Of a DNA stretch of 64,000 nucleotides, positions 10,901 through 18,275 are shown one piece after another; position 1 is the first letter of the stretch, and the number at the start of each line of letters is the position of its first letter. Where the stretch lies: NCBI GenBank assembly GCA_005768755.1, contig VAFL01000001.1, forward strand, positions 372,001 to 436,000, read 5' to 3'. Source of the stretch: Paracoccus denitrificans (GTDB taxonomy: Bacteria; Pseudomonadota; Alphaproteobacteria; Rhodobacterales; Rhodobacteraceae). The notes under the pieces are model-generated. The model was not told the DNA's origin. It ran no database searches and saw nothing but the letters and a program-made list of their open reading frames with translations. The position numbers and the translations under genes were made by a program.

Positions 10901-13181
10901 GGCCGCTACCGACGGTGATTTCGCCGTTATTCACCAGCCCGCCAACTTCCAGATCGCCGCCAAGCGTCAACGTCGTGTCGGCGGTCGCACTCACCTTGTT
11001 GGTCAGCGTGCCCGTGACCGTCCCAGAGATATCCAGATCGCCGTCATTGAAAACACTGCCGTTCACGGTCGCCGAACTGGCAAGGGTCGAATCTTCGCGG
11101 TTGATGACGTCGCCGTTGATCGTGCCCGCGACAGAGTTCCCACTCCAACTGCTTTCGTTGGTCAGCCCGCCGATCGTGCCGGTGCTGGTCAGCCTGCCGA
11201 TGGCAGTGTTGGTGACCAAGCCGGTCACTTCACCCGTAATTTCCAGGGTGCCGTCATTCGAAAGGTCGCTGCTCAGCGTACCGTCAACGTCAAGGCTGCC
11301 GGTGCTGACCGCCGCCGAATTGTCGACTGTCAGTGTCTCACCCTGACCGATGGAGAGATTGCCGTTGTTTTCCAGCTCTCCCACGTTCAGGTCACCGCCA
11401 AGATCGATCTGTGCGGCTGCGCCGGTCGTATTGTTCGTATTTGTCAGCTTGCCGGTGATCGTGTCCGACAGGATCGCATTGCCCGCGTTCACGACTGCAC
11501 CATCGATCAGGTTTGAACTGCTCAGCGTTCCGCCTGCATCATTCTGGACATCGCCGATAATCTGCCCGCTGTTGGTCAGAGTTGCGCCGGCGTTGTTGAC
11601 GATATCGCCGTTGATCGTCCCATCGCTCGTGATGGTGCCGGATGCCAGGTTCCTGATCGGTGCGGCAGCCGTGTCCAGCCCGGTCAAAGTGCCAGAGTTC
11701 GTGATGGTGCCGCTGTTCTCCAGCGTGTTGACTTCAAGCTCGGCGGAATCTTCGATCACAAGGCTGGCGCTGGCACCGCTGTTGTTGAATTTCGAAACAT
11801 TCGTCACACTGGTAGTGGACCACCCCCAGCCGGACTGGATTTCGAATTTGTTTTCATTGGTGATGTCAAATCCCGAACCGTCCAGATCCTCCTCGACATA
11901 GACTTCGCCGCTACCCTCATTCAGCAGCCCGCCATTAACATAACCGCCCGCCAGGGACTGGTTATTATCGTCCAGCGTCATGATGCCCTGATTGACCTCT
12001 GTGCCGTACAGGCTGACATCGTTGTCGATTGCAGAGTTTGCGGTCAGCAGAATCTCGGTCGCGTTAATTTCCAGTTTGTCGCCGAAAGTCGCCACATCGA
12101 GATTACCGTCATTGGTCAACCGGCCCGTTATTGTCAGCGTCGAGGAGGAGTTTGCCCCAAGGATGTCGCCGTCGTTCTGGACATCCCCGGCAATGACGCT
12201 GCCCGCCGTAGTGTTAACATAAGTCGTCGCGCCATCGTTGTTGACAATATCTCCGCCAATATCGGAATCCCGCAGTTCCAGCGTTCCAGAGTTTGTGATC
12301 GTGCCGGTGACTGTCCCTGTGCCGGTCGTGTCACCATCGACAACCATCGTGCCCGAATTGTCGGCGTCACCTGTCAGGGTGCCCTGCGCCCCCACAGTGA
12401 ATGTGCCATCATTGTCGACCGTGCCGGTGATGGTGCCGTCATTGACCATTGTGCCCGAATTGTTAGCGTCACCCGTCAGGGTGCCCTGCGCCCCAACAGT
12501 GAACGTGCCGTCATTGTCGACCGTGCCAGTGATGGTGCCGTCATTGACCATCGTGCCCGAATTTTCGGCGTCACCAGTCAGGATGCCCTGAGCCCCCACA
12601 GTGAACGTACCGTCATTGTCGACCGTGCCAGTGATCGAGCCGTCATTTGTCAGTTGCGACGCGCTATCGACATCGACCAGCCCCGCAACGTCAGAGATGC
12701 CGTCATACACGACATTCACGCCGTCCTCGACCGAGACGCCGCCTTGCAGTGCGCTCGATACATCCAGTCGCGTGCCGGCGTTCGCGGTGCTGAACACGAG
12801 CCGGCCAGAGGCATTCTTCAATGTCCCGCCAGTCAGGGTGAAACCGTCGTCATTGACTGTAATGCCACCGACATCGATGGTGCCGTCCAGCGTCAGCGTG
12901 ACGGCGCCGTCAGGGTTTGTCAGAACGCCAGTTTCGCCTGCGCCAAGCGCGACATATTGGTTGGTCTGATCGTCCCACCAGATCAGGCTTCCCGTGGACC
13001 AGTCGCCGGTAACGGCACTGGTCGTGCCGGTGCTTGTCGGCGCATTGGCATTGTCGATGATCAGATCGGCAAAGGCCGGCTGAACAGACGCCAGAAGCGG
13101 TATCAGGGTCAGCAGCGCAGTGCTACGCAGAAGCAGGGCAGACCGGGGGGATCGGTGGACGGATGTCAGGCAACGGGACAT
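4914..13181 (-). CDS. Giant repeat-rich autotransporter adhesin (type Va secretion)
   Basis: 2755 residues. A Sec signal peptide of about 38 residues ends in PAFA|D. The passenger (to about residue 2470) is Asn/Gly/Thr/Asp-rich, built from motifs such as NDGTI-TGTVDNDGT and LTNSGTL, as expected of a right-handed parallel beta-helix. The last ~280 residues form an autotransporter beta-barrel ending in the outer-membrane signature LRLQF with terminal Phe. It contains two exact-period repeat blocks, listed separately. The ATG at 13181 is preferred; an in-frame GTG at 13187 is the alternative. Cysteines are nearly absent from the passenger. Likely role: surface adhesion, autoaggregation or biofilm; the ligand is unknown. 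It lies directly upstream of tssK on the same strand. Confidence 0.92.
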   Translation of the reverse strand: MSRCLTSVHRSPRSALLLRSTALLTLIPLLASVQPAFADLIIDNANAPTSTGTTSAVTGDWSTGSLIWWDDQTNQYVALGAGETGVLTNPDGAVTLTLDGTIDVGGITVNDDGFTLTGGTLKNASGRLVFSTANAGTRLDVSSALQGGVSVEDGVNVVYDGISDVAGLVDVDSASQLTNDGSITGTVDNDGTFTVGAQGILTGDAENSGTMVNDGTITGTVDNDGTFTVGAQGTLTGDANNSGTMVNDGTITGTVDNDGTFTVGAQGTLTGDADNSGTMVVDGDTTGTGTVTGTITNSGTLELRDSDIGGDIVNNDGATTYVNTTAGSVIAGDVQNDGDILGANSSSTLTITGRLTNDGNLDVATFGDKLEINATEILLTANSAIDNDVSLYGTEVNQGIMTLDDNNQSLAGGYVNGGLLNEGSGEVYVEEDLDGSGFDITNENKFEIQSGWGWSTTSVTNVSKFNNSGASASLVIEDSAELEVNTLENSGTITNSGTLTGLDTAAAPIRNLASGTITSDGTINGDIVNNAGATLTNSGQIIGDVQNDAGGTLSSSNLIDGAVVNAGNAILSDTITGKLTNTNNTTGAAAQIDLGGDLNVGELENNGNLSIGQGETLTVDNSAAVSTGSLDVDGTLSSDLSNDGTLEITGEVTGLVTNTAIGRLTSTGTIGGLTNESSWSGNSVAGTINGDVINREDSTLASSATVNGSVFNDGDLDISGTVTGTLTNKVSATADTTLTLGGDLEVGGLVNNGEITVGSGLRLTSNSEIDNNDKLVVDGIVDAGVDNDGTLDIAGEVTGFVTNTASGRLTSTGTIGRLTNASNWSGNSVAGTINGNLINREDSTLASSATVNGSVFNNGDLDISGTVTGTLTNKVNATADTTLTLGGDLDVGGLVNNGEITVGRARKLTSNSEIDNNDKLVVNGIVDAAVDNDGAMTVAGEVTGVVTNTTNGKITSTGTIGGLINESDVVGNSVAGTVNGDVVNRLNKDLTSSATVNGDVINNGTMKISGKVAGTLTNKATSVADPTLTLGGNLEVGEVVNNGEFTVGSGFKLTSGNAIDNNDTLIVNGTVDAAVDNDGAMTVAGDITGKVTNNNGATLNSTGSLGGLENNNADATVSGRISGDVDNLNDGVLVSSAAIAGNVVNDGTATLSRSVGGAITNNGTLNITDTLRTGATVAAADPTVINEGTINLSGVLAGRVENDGTLNMSDAKLSGPLNNTDHMNLVGSSVIDGDVTSTGTITGRSVDTDLLIGDGTFFFSDGRINVSNGSKLTITADYIDIGQSARYDNANVTLIGGISNSGEINLEEADTLDGNLLNRLGGSVTISANVNAAGHDVTNHGDFLITTDSDSWGNLHHVDTLTNTGTFDIERGTRVSAARTVNKDGTLTVGGNLTTTLNNQAGATLSMDGGRVTGDVTNSGDMNGDGTVTERLTNRGTLDIASGDKLSVGSGVGNSGSINLAGELETNLNNTAAGEVLLNGGTIDGTLTNTGTISGTGTVTGRLTNAGRADLGGTLAGVANSGTLGTNGDLSVASLNNTGTVVIDEGDNLRSATAVVNRNQLNVAGTLTASLTNAKPGTTELQDGTITGDVTNNGLLTGSGRIESSLTNNGTATIAGSTGALTNSGTLSSTGDLQIDSLVNTGTTNVTSNTVVAVDGSLSNKGQLNVDGNLVGALSNAKGATTTLSGGTITGDVGNDGTLGGDGTIDGTLTNRGATTVAGGNTLNTDMTSNYGTLTVAGTLGGTLVNRTAGTTNLNGGTIDGPVGNLGTLKGDGTITGKLTNSNNATLGGTLAAVDNRGVLRASGKLSATDLTNSGTVAIGAADELTVSGVAINETDGTVRLGGKFIGDLTNSGTISGSGSVTGLLTTDGGRLNIDGSMTVGDLSNVGTLTLSAGDTLVSLDQAENSGRLNVLGTLDSDLLNNGTTSLNGGAVTGDITNGAGSTLFGTGTIGGDLTNNGLARLAGSIGDVVNNDRLETAGTLTVASLTNTGTVAVQAGENLRSASTVDNAGVFELGGTLTAGLDNAAGATTTLQGGTVTGDVLNEGTLTGNGTFGGNLTNRNANATIGGTIGIDLINLGGTITLADDMTVEGRILNSASQSLVVTQRSATVHAAATPGLISIADGTTTTAKGGTQNYTGATMQVDGTLISDVFNEGTFVNDGTLRGNVANIDSFTSTGRVEGSIVTGFSNGKYYDGASASLGGRVAGDVTFAAGSLDLADGLSIGGTLDLREDYALADGRRVNAAQTLVQTETTLSLGGTLGGNLVNGGTIKLTDNAAAVVGNLENVGTVDLRNNDASTVLTTQGLSGNGVIMMDVYTAEDLAGDKVVVSGGATTGHVHLSFAELQSVGGATVGKATTLLDVDDGYSNTFSYTADELAASSERIVYSVEQGSNGDIQLVSQVNPAIGAMFANVTLVQSLIGSVINRPTSPYVTGLVTDYGDKPCGIGGWGRATGGNATVQGKTDNQVSVLDNEVSADYYGMQGGVDLVCFDDRYAGWDLSFGVLGGVNIGDSTQPIYAVDSRDSQSATSRLASITTTDFQQVYGGVYMTGTKDRWTADLQIRGEKTDFELKNRAVEGSGLRIETPDFSSDGITISGSLAYSMPVKDTGWVVTPNVGFAWSKYSTESISFDGDFELEFDDSERQIGFAGASIGKTFIRESENAALHTFATATYFKDFADDAVSRLSNATLEGYETQILTSENLKNYGEVSIGANYVKVLNPGKSGRPRQFSTSARIDGRFGDSIDSVGVTGQFRLQF
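9951..11255 (-). repeat. Three tandem 435-bp units inside the adhesin gene
   Basis: Three head-to-tail copies of a 145-codon unit, bounded at 11255, 10820, 10385 and 9951, are each exactly 435 bp. Each unit opens with DG-(T/A)-(L/M) and contains NSVAGT(I/V)NG, SSATVNG and TLTLGG blocks. Units one and two are nearly identical; the third is more diverged. Exact spacing suggests recent in-frame duplication. Confidence 0.9.
12339..12644 (-). repeat. Three tandem 102-bp units inside the adhesin gene
   Basis: Three copies of a 34-codon unit (DGTITGTVDNDGT, VGAQGTLTGDA, NSGTM blocks) begin at 12644, 12542 and 12440, each exactly 102 bp apart. They differ by only a few bases, so this stretch near the N-terminus of the passenger is prone to slippage or recombination. 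Confidence 0.9.
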
Positions 13182-13299
13182 GGGCACTCGTTCTTTTGAA
13201 CACAGTTTAATTCAACAGCAGATTGATGGCTGAATACCGCAAATACCAGAGGATTCTCAAGCTTTGACCGGTGATTCTTGTCTTGTCTGGGTAAACCTC

Positions 13300-15504
13300 T
13301 CAAATTGCGTGGCGAATTTGATCCAGTGCCGAGATGACGGCCTGAAGTTGCGGCGGAATTGGCACTTCCACGACCGCCGGAAGGCCAGAATCGCCCTGTG
13401 CACCATTCATTTTCCGCTCGGCCCAGTTTCGCAGATCGGCGATGGAATAGCTGCGCAGGAACGGGTTGGCCGACACGACGCCACTGCCCATGACCGACAG
13501 GACAGAGGCCGCGGGATCGGCGCGCAGCGCCTGATCGGCGCCTGCGGGACCAAGGAAATGCGCCAGATAAAGCCGGCCCGAAGAAATTGCGTGCCCGCGC
13601 GCGCGCAAATAGGCCTCGTTCTCCTGCGCGAGGCGGCGCACCATGTCGCGTGACATGGCTGCGTCGAAGCGCAATTCAAGCAATTCGCCACGCGACATGC
13701 TGGCAACCAGATCCGGGCGATAAGTCCGCATCATCCGAAGCCAGGTGCTTTCGATGAACTGCCCCAGCCCCGAGGCCGTCGACAGCGGGTTTCTGGCGCG
13801 CGCATTGCCACCGCTTTCCACGCGAATGATCTGGCCGATCAGCGCCTCGACCGCGTTCGAGCCTGCAACCTCGACCGCGCCGCCGATCTGACGGGCGGGA
13901 TCGACCGGTGCGCCATTCTGGATCAGCTGGAAGATAAGGCCCGGCTGATCCTGGCCCGGCGGATTGCCGACAGTGCCAATCTGTGCCCCGGCTTCAACAC
14001 GTGCGTTCGTCGCAATGCCGGCGGCTATCCCGCCCAATCCGCGGTAGCGCGTGATTGCGCCATCAGGCTGCGTGATCTCGATCGAAAGGCCATAGGTCTT
14101 GTCTTCGCCCATGGCGGTGATCGTTCCGGCAGTTGCAGCGCGGACGGGGCTTCCCTGCGGTGCCGACCAGACCACGTGCCCGCGAAGCAGATCGCCTTCC
14201 GTGTCATTCCTGGCGTCATTTTCACTGCTCATCGGCACGAAGCGTTGCGATACGACGCCCGCAACGGGCGGGGTCAGCGCCGCGCCGGATGTGTCGCCGC
14301 TGATCTGCTGGCGGGTGAAACAGCCCGGCGCGCCACTGCCATCACCCGTATCGGCGACGACGTAGCAGGGCTTGTCGCCCGAAGGCCCGTCAACGCCGAT
14401 GAAAAGGACCGGCCCCGGCACATCGCCAGAGGAACGGGCGCGAATGATGGTCAGCTGGTCATCAGGGTCGGCAAAGCCGTCCAGATCATGGATCTTGGCC
14501 ATCATCGCAAGCGCGGTGCCGGCCTCGTCCGGGGTCAGGTCGGATCTCAGCGCGGCCGAGTAGATCATATCCAACAGGCGCTGCGACTGTAATTCGTCCT
14601 CATCCCCGCCTTTGTCGGGAAGCAGCGCCTGCTCGGTAAAGGCGTCTGCCGCTGCAACCAACTGGCCCGAAGCTGCCATCGCCATCGACCCGAGATAGCC
14701 GTCCGCCCGGTCATAGAGCGCCAGCTGGATGATTTGCCGCGCGGCCTCGTCCCCGCGGTAGCGCAAGGCAAGAACCGATCCGGGCGCGACTTCGGCATCC
14801 GTCCCGAACGCAGCAGTGAAACGGGCGGCGGCGCGATCCGCCTCGACCAGTGAAACGCCGTTGGCGGCCAGCAGTTCGGCCAGCGGGCGCGAGGTCGTGG
14901 TCTCGACGATGGTATCGGTCCAAAGGGGTGTGCGACGATCAGGTTCGCGCAGGAATACCGTGCCCGAGACGATCGGTTCATCAGGATCGATCGCTGCGGC
15001 GGGCGTGCCGTCATCCACCGCAGCCTGCGCGCCGCGCGCCCGGCTGCGCTCTGCCTGAAACATCGCCAGTTCTTCACGGCTGGAGGGAAGTGCCGCGACG
15101 CGTTGCAGGTCCGGCGTGCGCAGATCGGTTTTCAGGACGCTGATCTGGTCGCTGCCACCACCATAGCTGGCCTTCATCAGTGCCGCCGGTGCGGGCACGA
15201 TCTCTGCCGCCGACGCGGCATCGTCGCGGGGGCGCGGTATGAACATCGGATCGCCGGGAATATCGGTGAACCCTGCGCCATGTGTCACCGGCGCGATGTC
15301 GAATTCCGCTTCGACCTGGGTCATCTGCGTGGTGTCCGTCCACCGCGACCAGATCGCGCTTAATTGGGGCGAAAACTGCCACCAGCCGGCACTGCCAGCC
15401 AGAAGGACTGCCCCGCCCGCCAGCGCACCGCGCAGGGCAAGGGATTTCCGCCGTCGCTGACGCGCGCCCAGTCCCATCTGGCGGAATCGCGGGTCGACCT
15501 GCAT
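13300..15504 (-). CDS. Membrane-anchored lytic transglycosylase with degenerate LytM (M23) domain
   Basis: 734 residues. One membrane anchor lies at about residues 24-46 after a basic N-terminus. An OapA/LysM-like region follows (about 200-290), as in MepM-type hydrolases. A LytM/M23-like fold spans about 410-535, and a transglycosylase SLT domain about 548-655 with the catalytic glutamate in RVESGG (Glu563) and the GLGQF motif. The M23 part lacks the metal ligands: the usual HxH is replaced by GLIFQL, and no HxG(V/I)D motif is visible. That domain is therefore probably a non-catalytic regulator, while the SLT domain looks active. It lies 7 nt behind the preceding secreted protein and near the type VI genes, so it may open peptidoglycan for envelope machines; that link is inference. 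Confidence 0.8.
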   Translation of the reverse strand: MQVDPRFRQMGLGARQRRRKSLALRGALAGGAVLLAGSAGWWQFSPQLSAIWSRWTDTTQMTQVEAEFDIAPVTHGAGFTDIPGDPMFIPRPRDDAASAAEIVPAPAALMKASYGGGSDQISVLKTDLRTPDLQRVAALPSSREELAMFQAERSRARGAQAAVDDGTPAAAIDPDEPIVSGTVFLREPDRRTPLWTDTIVETTTSRPLAELLAANGVSLVEADRAAARFTAAFGTDAEVAPGSVLALRYRGDEAARQIIQLALYDRADGYLGSMAMAASGQLVAAADAFTEQALLPDKGGDEDELQSQRLLDMIYSAALRSDLTPDEAGTALAMMAKIHDLDGFADPDDQLTIIRARSSGDVPGPVLFIGVDGPSGDKPCYVVADTGDGSGAPGCFTRQQISGDTSGAALTPPVAGVVSQRFVPMSSENDARNDTEGDLLRGHVVWSAPQGSPVRAATAGTITAMGEDKTYGLSIEITQPDGAITRYRGLGGIAAGIATNARVEAGAQIGTVGNPPGQDQPGLIFQLIQNGAPVDPARQIGGAVEVAGSNAVEALIGQIIRVESGGNARARNPLSTASGLGQFIESTWLRMMRTYRPDLVASMSRGELLELRFDAAMSRDMVRRLAQENEAYLRARGHAISSGRLYLAHFLGPAGADQALRADPAASVLSVMGSGVVSANPFLRSYSIADLRNWAERKMNGAQGDSGLPAVVEVPIPPQLQAVISALDQIRHAI

Positions 15505-15510
15505 TGCGGT

Positions 15511-16785
15511 CTATTTGATGACGCCAGAGCCGAGGCCAACCAGCGCTTTGTCGATCTTCGGCGCCGAATTCGTGGCCGCCGTTGATTGCGGTTGGGTCGG
15601 CGTCTGGGACCGGGCGGCTGTGGACACGCGCGGCTCAACCGGAGCCGCGCCGCTGTCCGGACGGCGGCCGGACGGGTTACGGGGGGTGGAATTGGGACGC
15701 CTGCGATCGGGCGTTGCTGTGCTGGCGCGTTCAGTCCGCACTGTTTGGACCGGCGCAGGGCAGGTGACACTGGGATGAACCGCGATCTCGCGATAAAGGG
15801 CGAGACCAGGCGTCTCAGCCTGCTGCGATTCTCCGAGTTGTGAGAAATAGCGTCCGACTGCACCCGACGAACCCGGCCCCCAGCTTCCGTCAACATTGCC
15901 CGTATAGCAGCTCATTCCCAGAAGTTCGGTCTGAATGGCGGCGATATACTGGCCTTCGTTGGGGTCGAAATTGCCAAGCTCCAGCAGGGTCATGAAAAAT
16001 TCCGGATCGATCTCGCGGATCCGGTCGCGCACGTCGCGCGGCGCGCCGGTGGCGCTGCGCTTGTCGGCGGCCAGAAGCGTGGCAAGTTCACCAACCACGA
16101 CCGCCGGCTTCGGCGCGCCGGCCCGGCCCGATGCATTCGCACGCACCGCCGGCTGCGGCGCACCAGGCGCAGATACGCCTTCATCCGGTGCTGCGGTGAT
16201 CGTGTCCGGCGCCGATGCTGAAATCAGCATCGGCACGCCCCCACCCAATGACGTGCCGGACGGCAGAGAGGAAATCACCAGCTTGCCAGAGAACAGATCG
16301 CCCTCAGCAACATGTTCCACCGGTTTTTCAGGGGCCGCTTCAGCTTGCGACAGGCGCAGGCCGCTGTTCATCAGCAGGGCCAGCCGCTCTCGTTCGGGCG
16401 CTTTGGAAGCGGCCTCGAACGCGGCCTTGATTGCCGCCGGTTCACAATCTGGATTGGCGGGTTCCAACAGCCAGACCGGGGTTGCCGAAAAGGCAGTGCG
16501 GGTCTTGCCAAGTGCGGCATCCGGATTTTCCCATCCGCAAGTACCCGCCAAGACGATCACCGGGCGGTTGGGGGGATGGTCAGTTGAAGTCGGCGGTTTT
16601 TGAAGGGCCGCATTGTCGATTACCGGCGGCTCTTCCAGATAAATCAGTCGCACCGCGCCCTTGGCAGCGGCAGCAATCAGCGGTGCGGCCTCTTGTCCAC
16701 GTGAAATCGCGGCGGAATCGCCCGCCACCACAGGAAGGGGGGCAGCAAGACTCAGCAAGAACACGCAGGCAAGGCAACGCGACAT
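15511..16785 (-). CDS. Secreted protein with peptidoglycan-binding-like motif, function unknown
   Basis: 424 residues with a clear signal peptide, MSRCLACVFLLSLAAPLPVVAG. The ATG at 16785 is chosen because it starts that peptide and has GGAG 9 nt upstream; an in-frame extension upstream lacks both. The middle is Ala/Pro-rich. A short block near residues 315-350 (IQTELLGMSCYTGNVDGSWG, then GAVGRYFSQLG) resembles the repeat of peptidoglycan-binding domain 1. The C-terminus is low-complexity Pro/Thr/Arg-rich. It is the first gene of a pair with the transglycosylase (6-nt gap), which fits a cell-wall role. I do not recognise a specific family name. Confidence 0.65.
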   Translation of the reverse strand: MSRCLACVFLLSLAAPLPVVAGDSAAISRGQEAAPLIAAAAKGAVRLIYLEEPPVIDNAALQKPPTSTDHPPNRPVIVLAGTCGWENPDAALGKTRTAFSATPVWLLEPANPDCEPAAIKAAFEAASKAPERERLALLMNSGLRLSQAEAAPEKPVEHVAEGDLFSGKLVISSLPSGTSLGGGVPMLISASAPDTITAAPDEGVSAPGAPQPAVRANASGRAGAPKPAVVVGELATLLAADKRSATGAPRDVRDRIREIDPEFFMTLLELGNFDPNEGQYIAAIQTELLGMSCYTGNVDGSWGPGSSGAVGRYFSQLGESQQAETPGLALYREIAVHPSVTCPAPVQTVRTERASTATPDRRRPNSTPRNPSGRRPDSGAAPVEPRVSTAARSQTPTQPQSTAATNSAPKIDKALVGLGSGVIK

Positions 16786-16853
16786 CACTCGTAACTCCGG
16801 CTCATACAAAACCGGCAATAACAGAAACCCGGCTTGTGTTGAAGTCCGGGACA

Positions 16854-16889
16854 CAGCCGGGGCGTGCAAAAATGCGTTATCCCCGGCTG
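16854..16889 (-). terminator. Inverted repeat after the DUF475 gene
   Basis: A perfect 9-bp inverted repeat, CAGCCGGGG (16854-16862) and CCCCGGCTG (16881-16889), has an 18-nt loop. It sits 24 nt beyond the stop of the leftward DUF475 gene and upstream of the next gene. No U-tract is present. Confidence 0.45.
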
Positions 16890-16912
16890 CGCGTTCAGGA
16901 TAGGGCCGGCGG

Positions 16913-18061
16913 TCAGGTCAGGTTATGTTGCTTCATCGCATCATCTGAAATCACGCTCTCGACCTGCGGCTCTGCTTCGATTGTCGCATCGTGGTCGGCC
17001 GTTCCGAAGACGTGGTTCCAACGGATCGACGACCATAGCGACACGCCGATCAGTGCCGCGCCGCCAAGGCCGGTGATGACCTCGGGGATGTGAACGAAGC
17101 TTTGCAGGAACATGATGATCGACAGCGCGATGATGGCGTAAAAAGCGCCATGTTCCAGAAAGCGGTAATGCGTCAACGTGCCCTTTTCGACCAGCATGAT
17201 CGTCATCGAACGGACATACATTGCCCCGATGCCCAAGCCGATGGCGATGACAAACAGGTTCTGGGTCAGCGCGAATGCCCCGATGACGCCATCGAAGCTG
17301 AATGAGGCATCCAGCACTTCGAGGTAGAGGAACGCGCCAAGCCCGCCCTTCGCGCCGGCTTCCAGAACCTGCTGATGGCTGTCCAGAAAGCCGCCCAGCA
17401 CCTCGACCAGCAGGAAGGTCAGAAGGCCCCAGATGGCGGATTTGAAGAAGATCTGGGATTCGGCGGGTTCAAGGAAATGCGCGAAGATCAGGATGGTGAC
17501 CAGCACCACCGCGACCTCGATTCCGCGGATGGTGGCGTATTTCTGCATCTTGCCTTCCAGCCAGCGGATCCAGTGAACGTCCTTGTCCTGGTCAAAGAAG
17601 AAGGAAAGGCCGACCATCATCAGGAACGTGCCGCCGAAAGCCGCAATCGGCAGATGCGCCTCGTGCATGATGCGGGCGTATTCTTCGGGCTGGGTCGCGG
17701 CCATCACCATCGCCTGCCACGGCCCGATCTTGGCCGCGATGACGACGATCAACAGCGGGAACACGATCCGCATCCCGAACACGGCGATAATGATGCCCCA
17801 GGTCAGAAAGCGATGCTGCCATTCGGGCGTCATGTCTTTCAGCTTGTTGGCGTTGACGATCGCGTTGTCGAAGCTGAGCGATATCTCAAGCACGGCCAGC
17901 ACGGCACAGATGAAAAAGATCGTCGCCGTCCCGCCGACGGTGCCGGTCATCTGCCAGCCAAGAACGCCGCCAAGCAAAAGCCCGGCAATCGTGACGATAA
18001 AGGCCCATTTGAAATAACGCAGGACTCCGCTTCCCGAAGCGGAGGAGGGTGAGGTTTGCAT
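16913..18061 (-). CDS. DUF475 (TerC-like) integral membrane protein
   Basis: 382 residues with about nine hydrophobic segments. The conserved acidic motifs of the TerC/DUF475 superfamily are present: SFDNAIVNANKL near the N-terminus and SFSFDGVIGAFA in the second half, two inverted-like halves each with an in-membrane aspartate. Relatives are linked to metal-ion (manganese, tellurite) handling, but the substrate of this one is unknown. The ATG at 18061 has CGGAA about 9 nt upstream; an ATG at 18103 in the same frame would add 14 residues. It stands alone between the opg operon and the cell-wall gene pair. Confidence 0.8.
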   Translation of the reverse strand: MQTSPSSASGSGVLRYFKWAFIVTIAGLLLGGVLGWQMTGTVGGTATIFFICAVLAVLEISLSFDNAIVNANKLKDMTPEWQHRFLTWGIIIAVFGMRIVFPLLIVVIAAKIGPWQAMVMAATQPEEYARIMHEAHLPIAAFGGTFLMMVGLSFFFDQDKDVHWIRWLEGKMQKYATIRGIEVAVVLVTILIFAHFLEPAESQIFFKSAIWGLLTFLLVEVLGGFLDSHQQVLEAGAKGGLGAFLYLEVLDASFSFDGVIGAFALTQNLFVIAIGLGIGAMYVRSMTIMLVEKGTLTHYRFLEHGAFYAIIALSIIMFLQSFVHIPEVITGLGGAALIGVSLWSSIRWNHVFGTADHDATIEAEPQVESVISDDAMKQHNLT

Positions 18062-18156
18062 GCTATCGTTCCGGTGCGGCAGGCCATATTTCAGTGCCGA
18101 CATCACGAATGTGCCGCCACATCCGCCAGAGGGGCCCGGTCACCACTGCAAGTCGT

Positions 18157-18170
18157 CGCGGCAAGCCGCG
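18157..18170 (-). terminator. Short GC hairpin after opgC
   Basis: CGCGGC-AA-GCCGCG forms a compact palindrome 106 nt past the opgC stop on the leftward strand. It could end opgGHC transcription or sit in the leader of the DUF475 gene. No U-tract. Confidence 0.3.
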
Positions 18171-18275
18171 TGACTGACGCCAGATAAGGCATGTCAGGTG
18201 TAAAATGCAACGTTGCGCTTCGTCGTCGGCACGGAAATTCACTGGCCTGGTGCCATCACGGCACGCCCAACATGA

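Noticed and set aside
7495..11346. Several long rightward open frames opposite the adhesin gene
   Set aside because: They arise because the repeated Asn/Gly/Thr codons of the adhesin leave the other strand free of stops; their translations are low-complexity Ser/Val/Pro strings with no signal or domain.
9951..12644. Regular direct repeats that might suggest a CRISPR array
   Set aside because: Period is 435 or 102 bp, the copies are coding and in frame, and there are no unique spacers.
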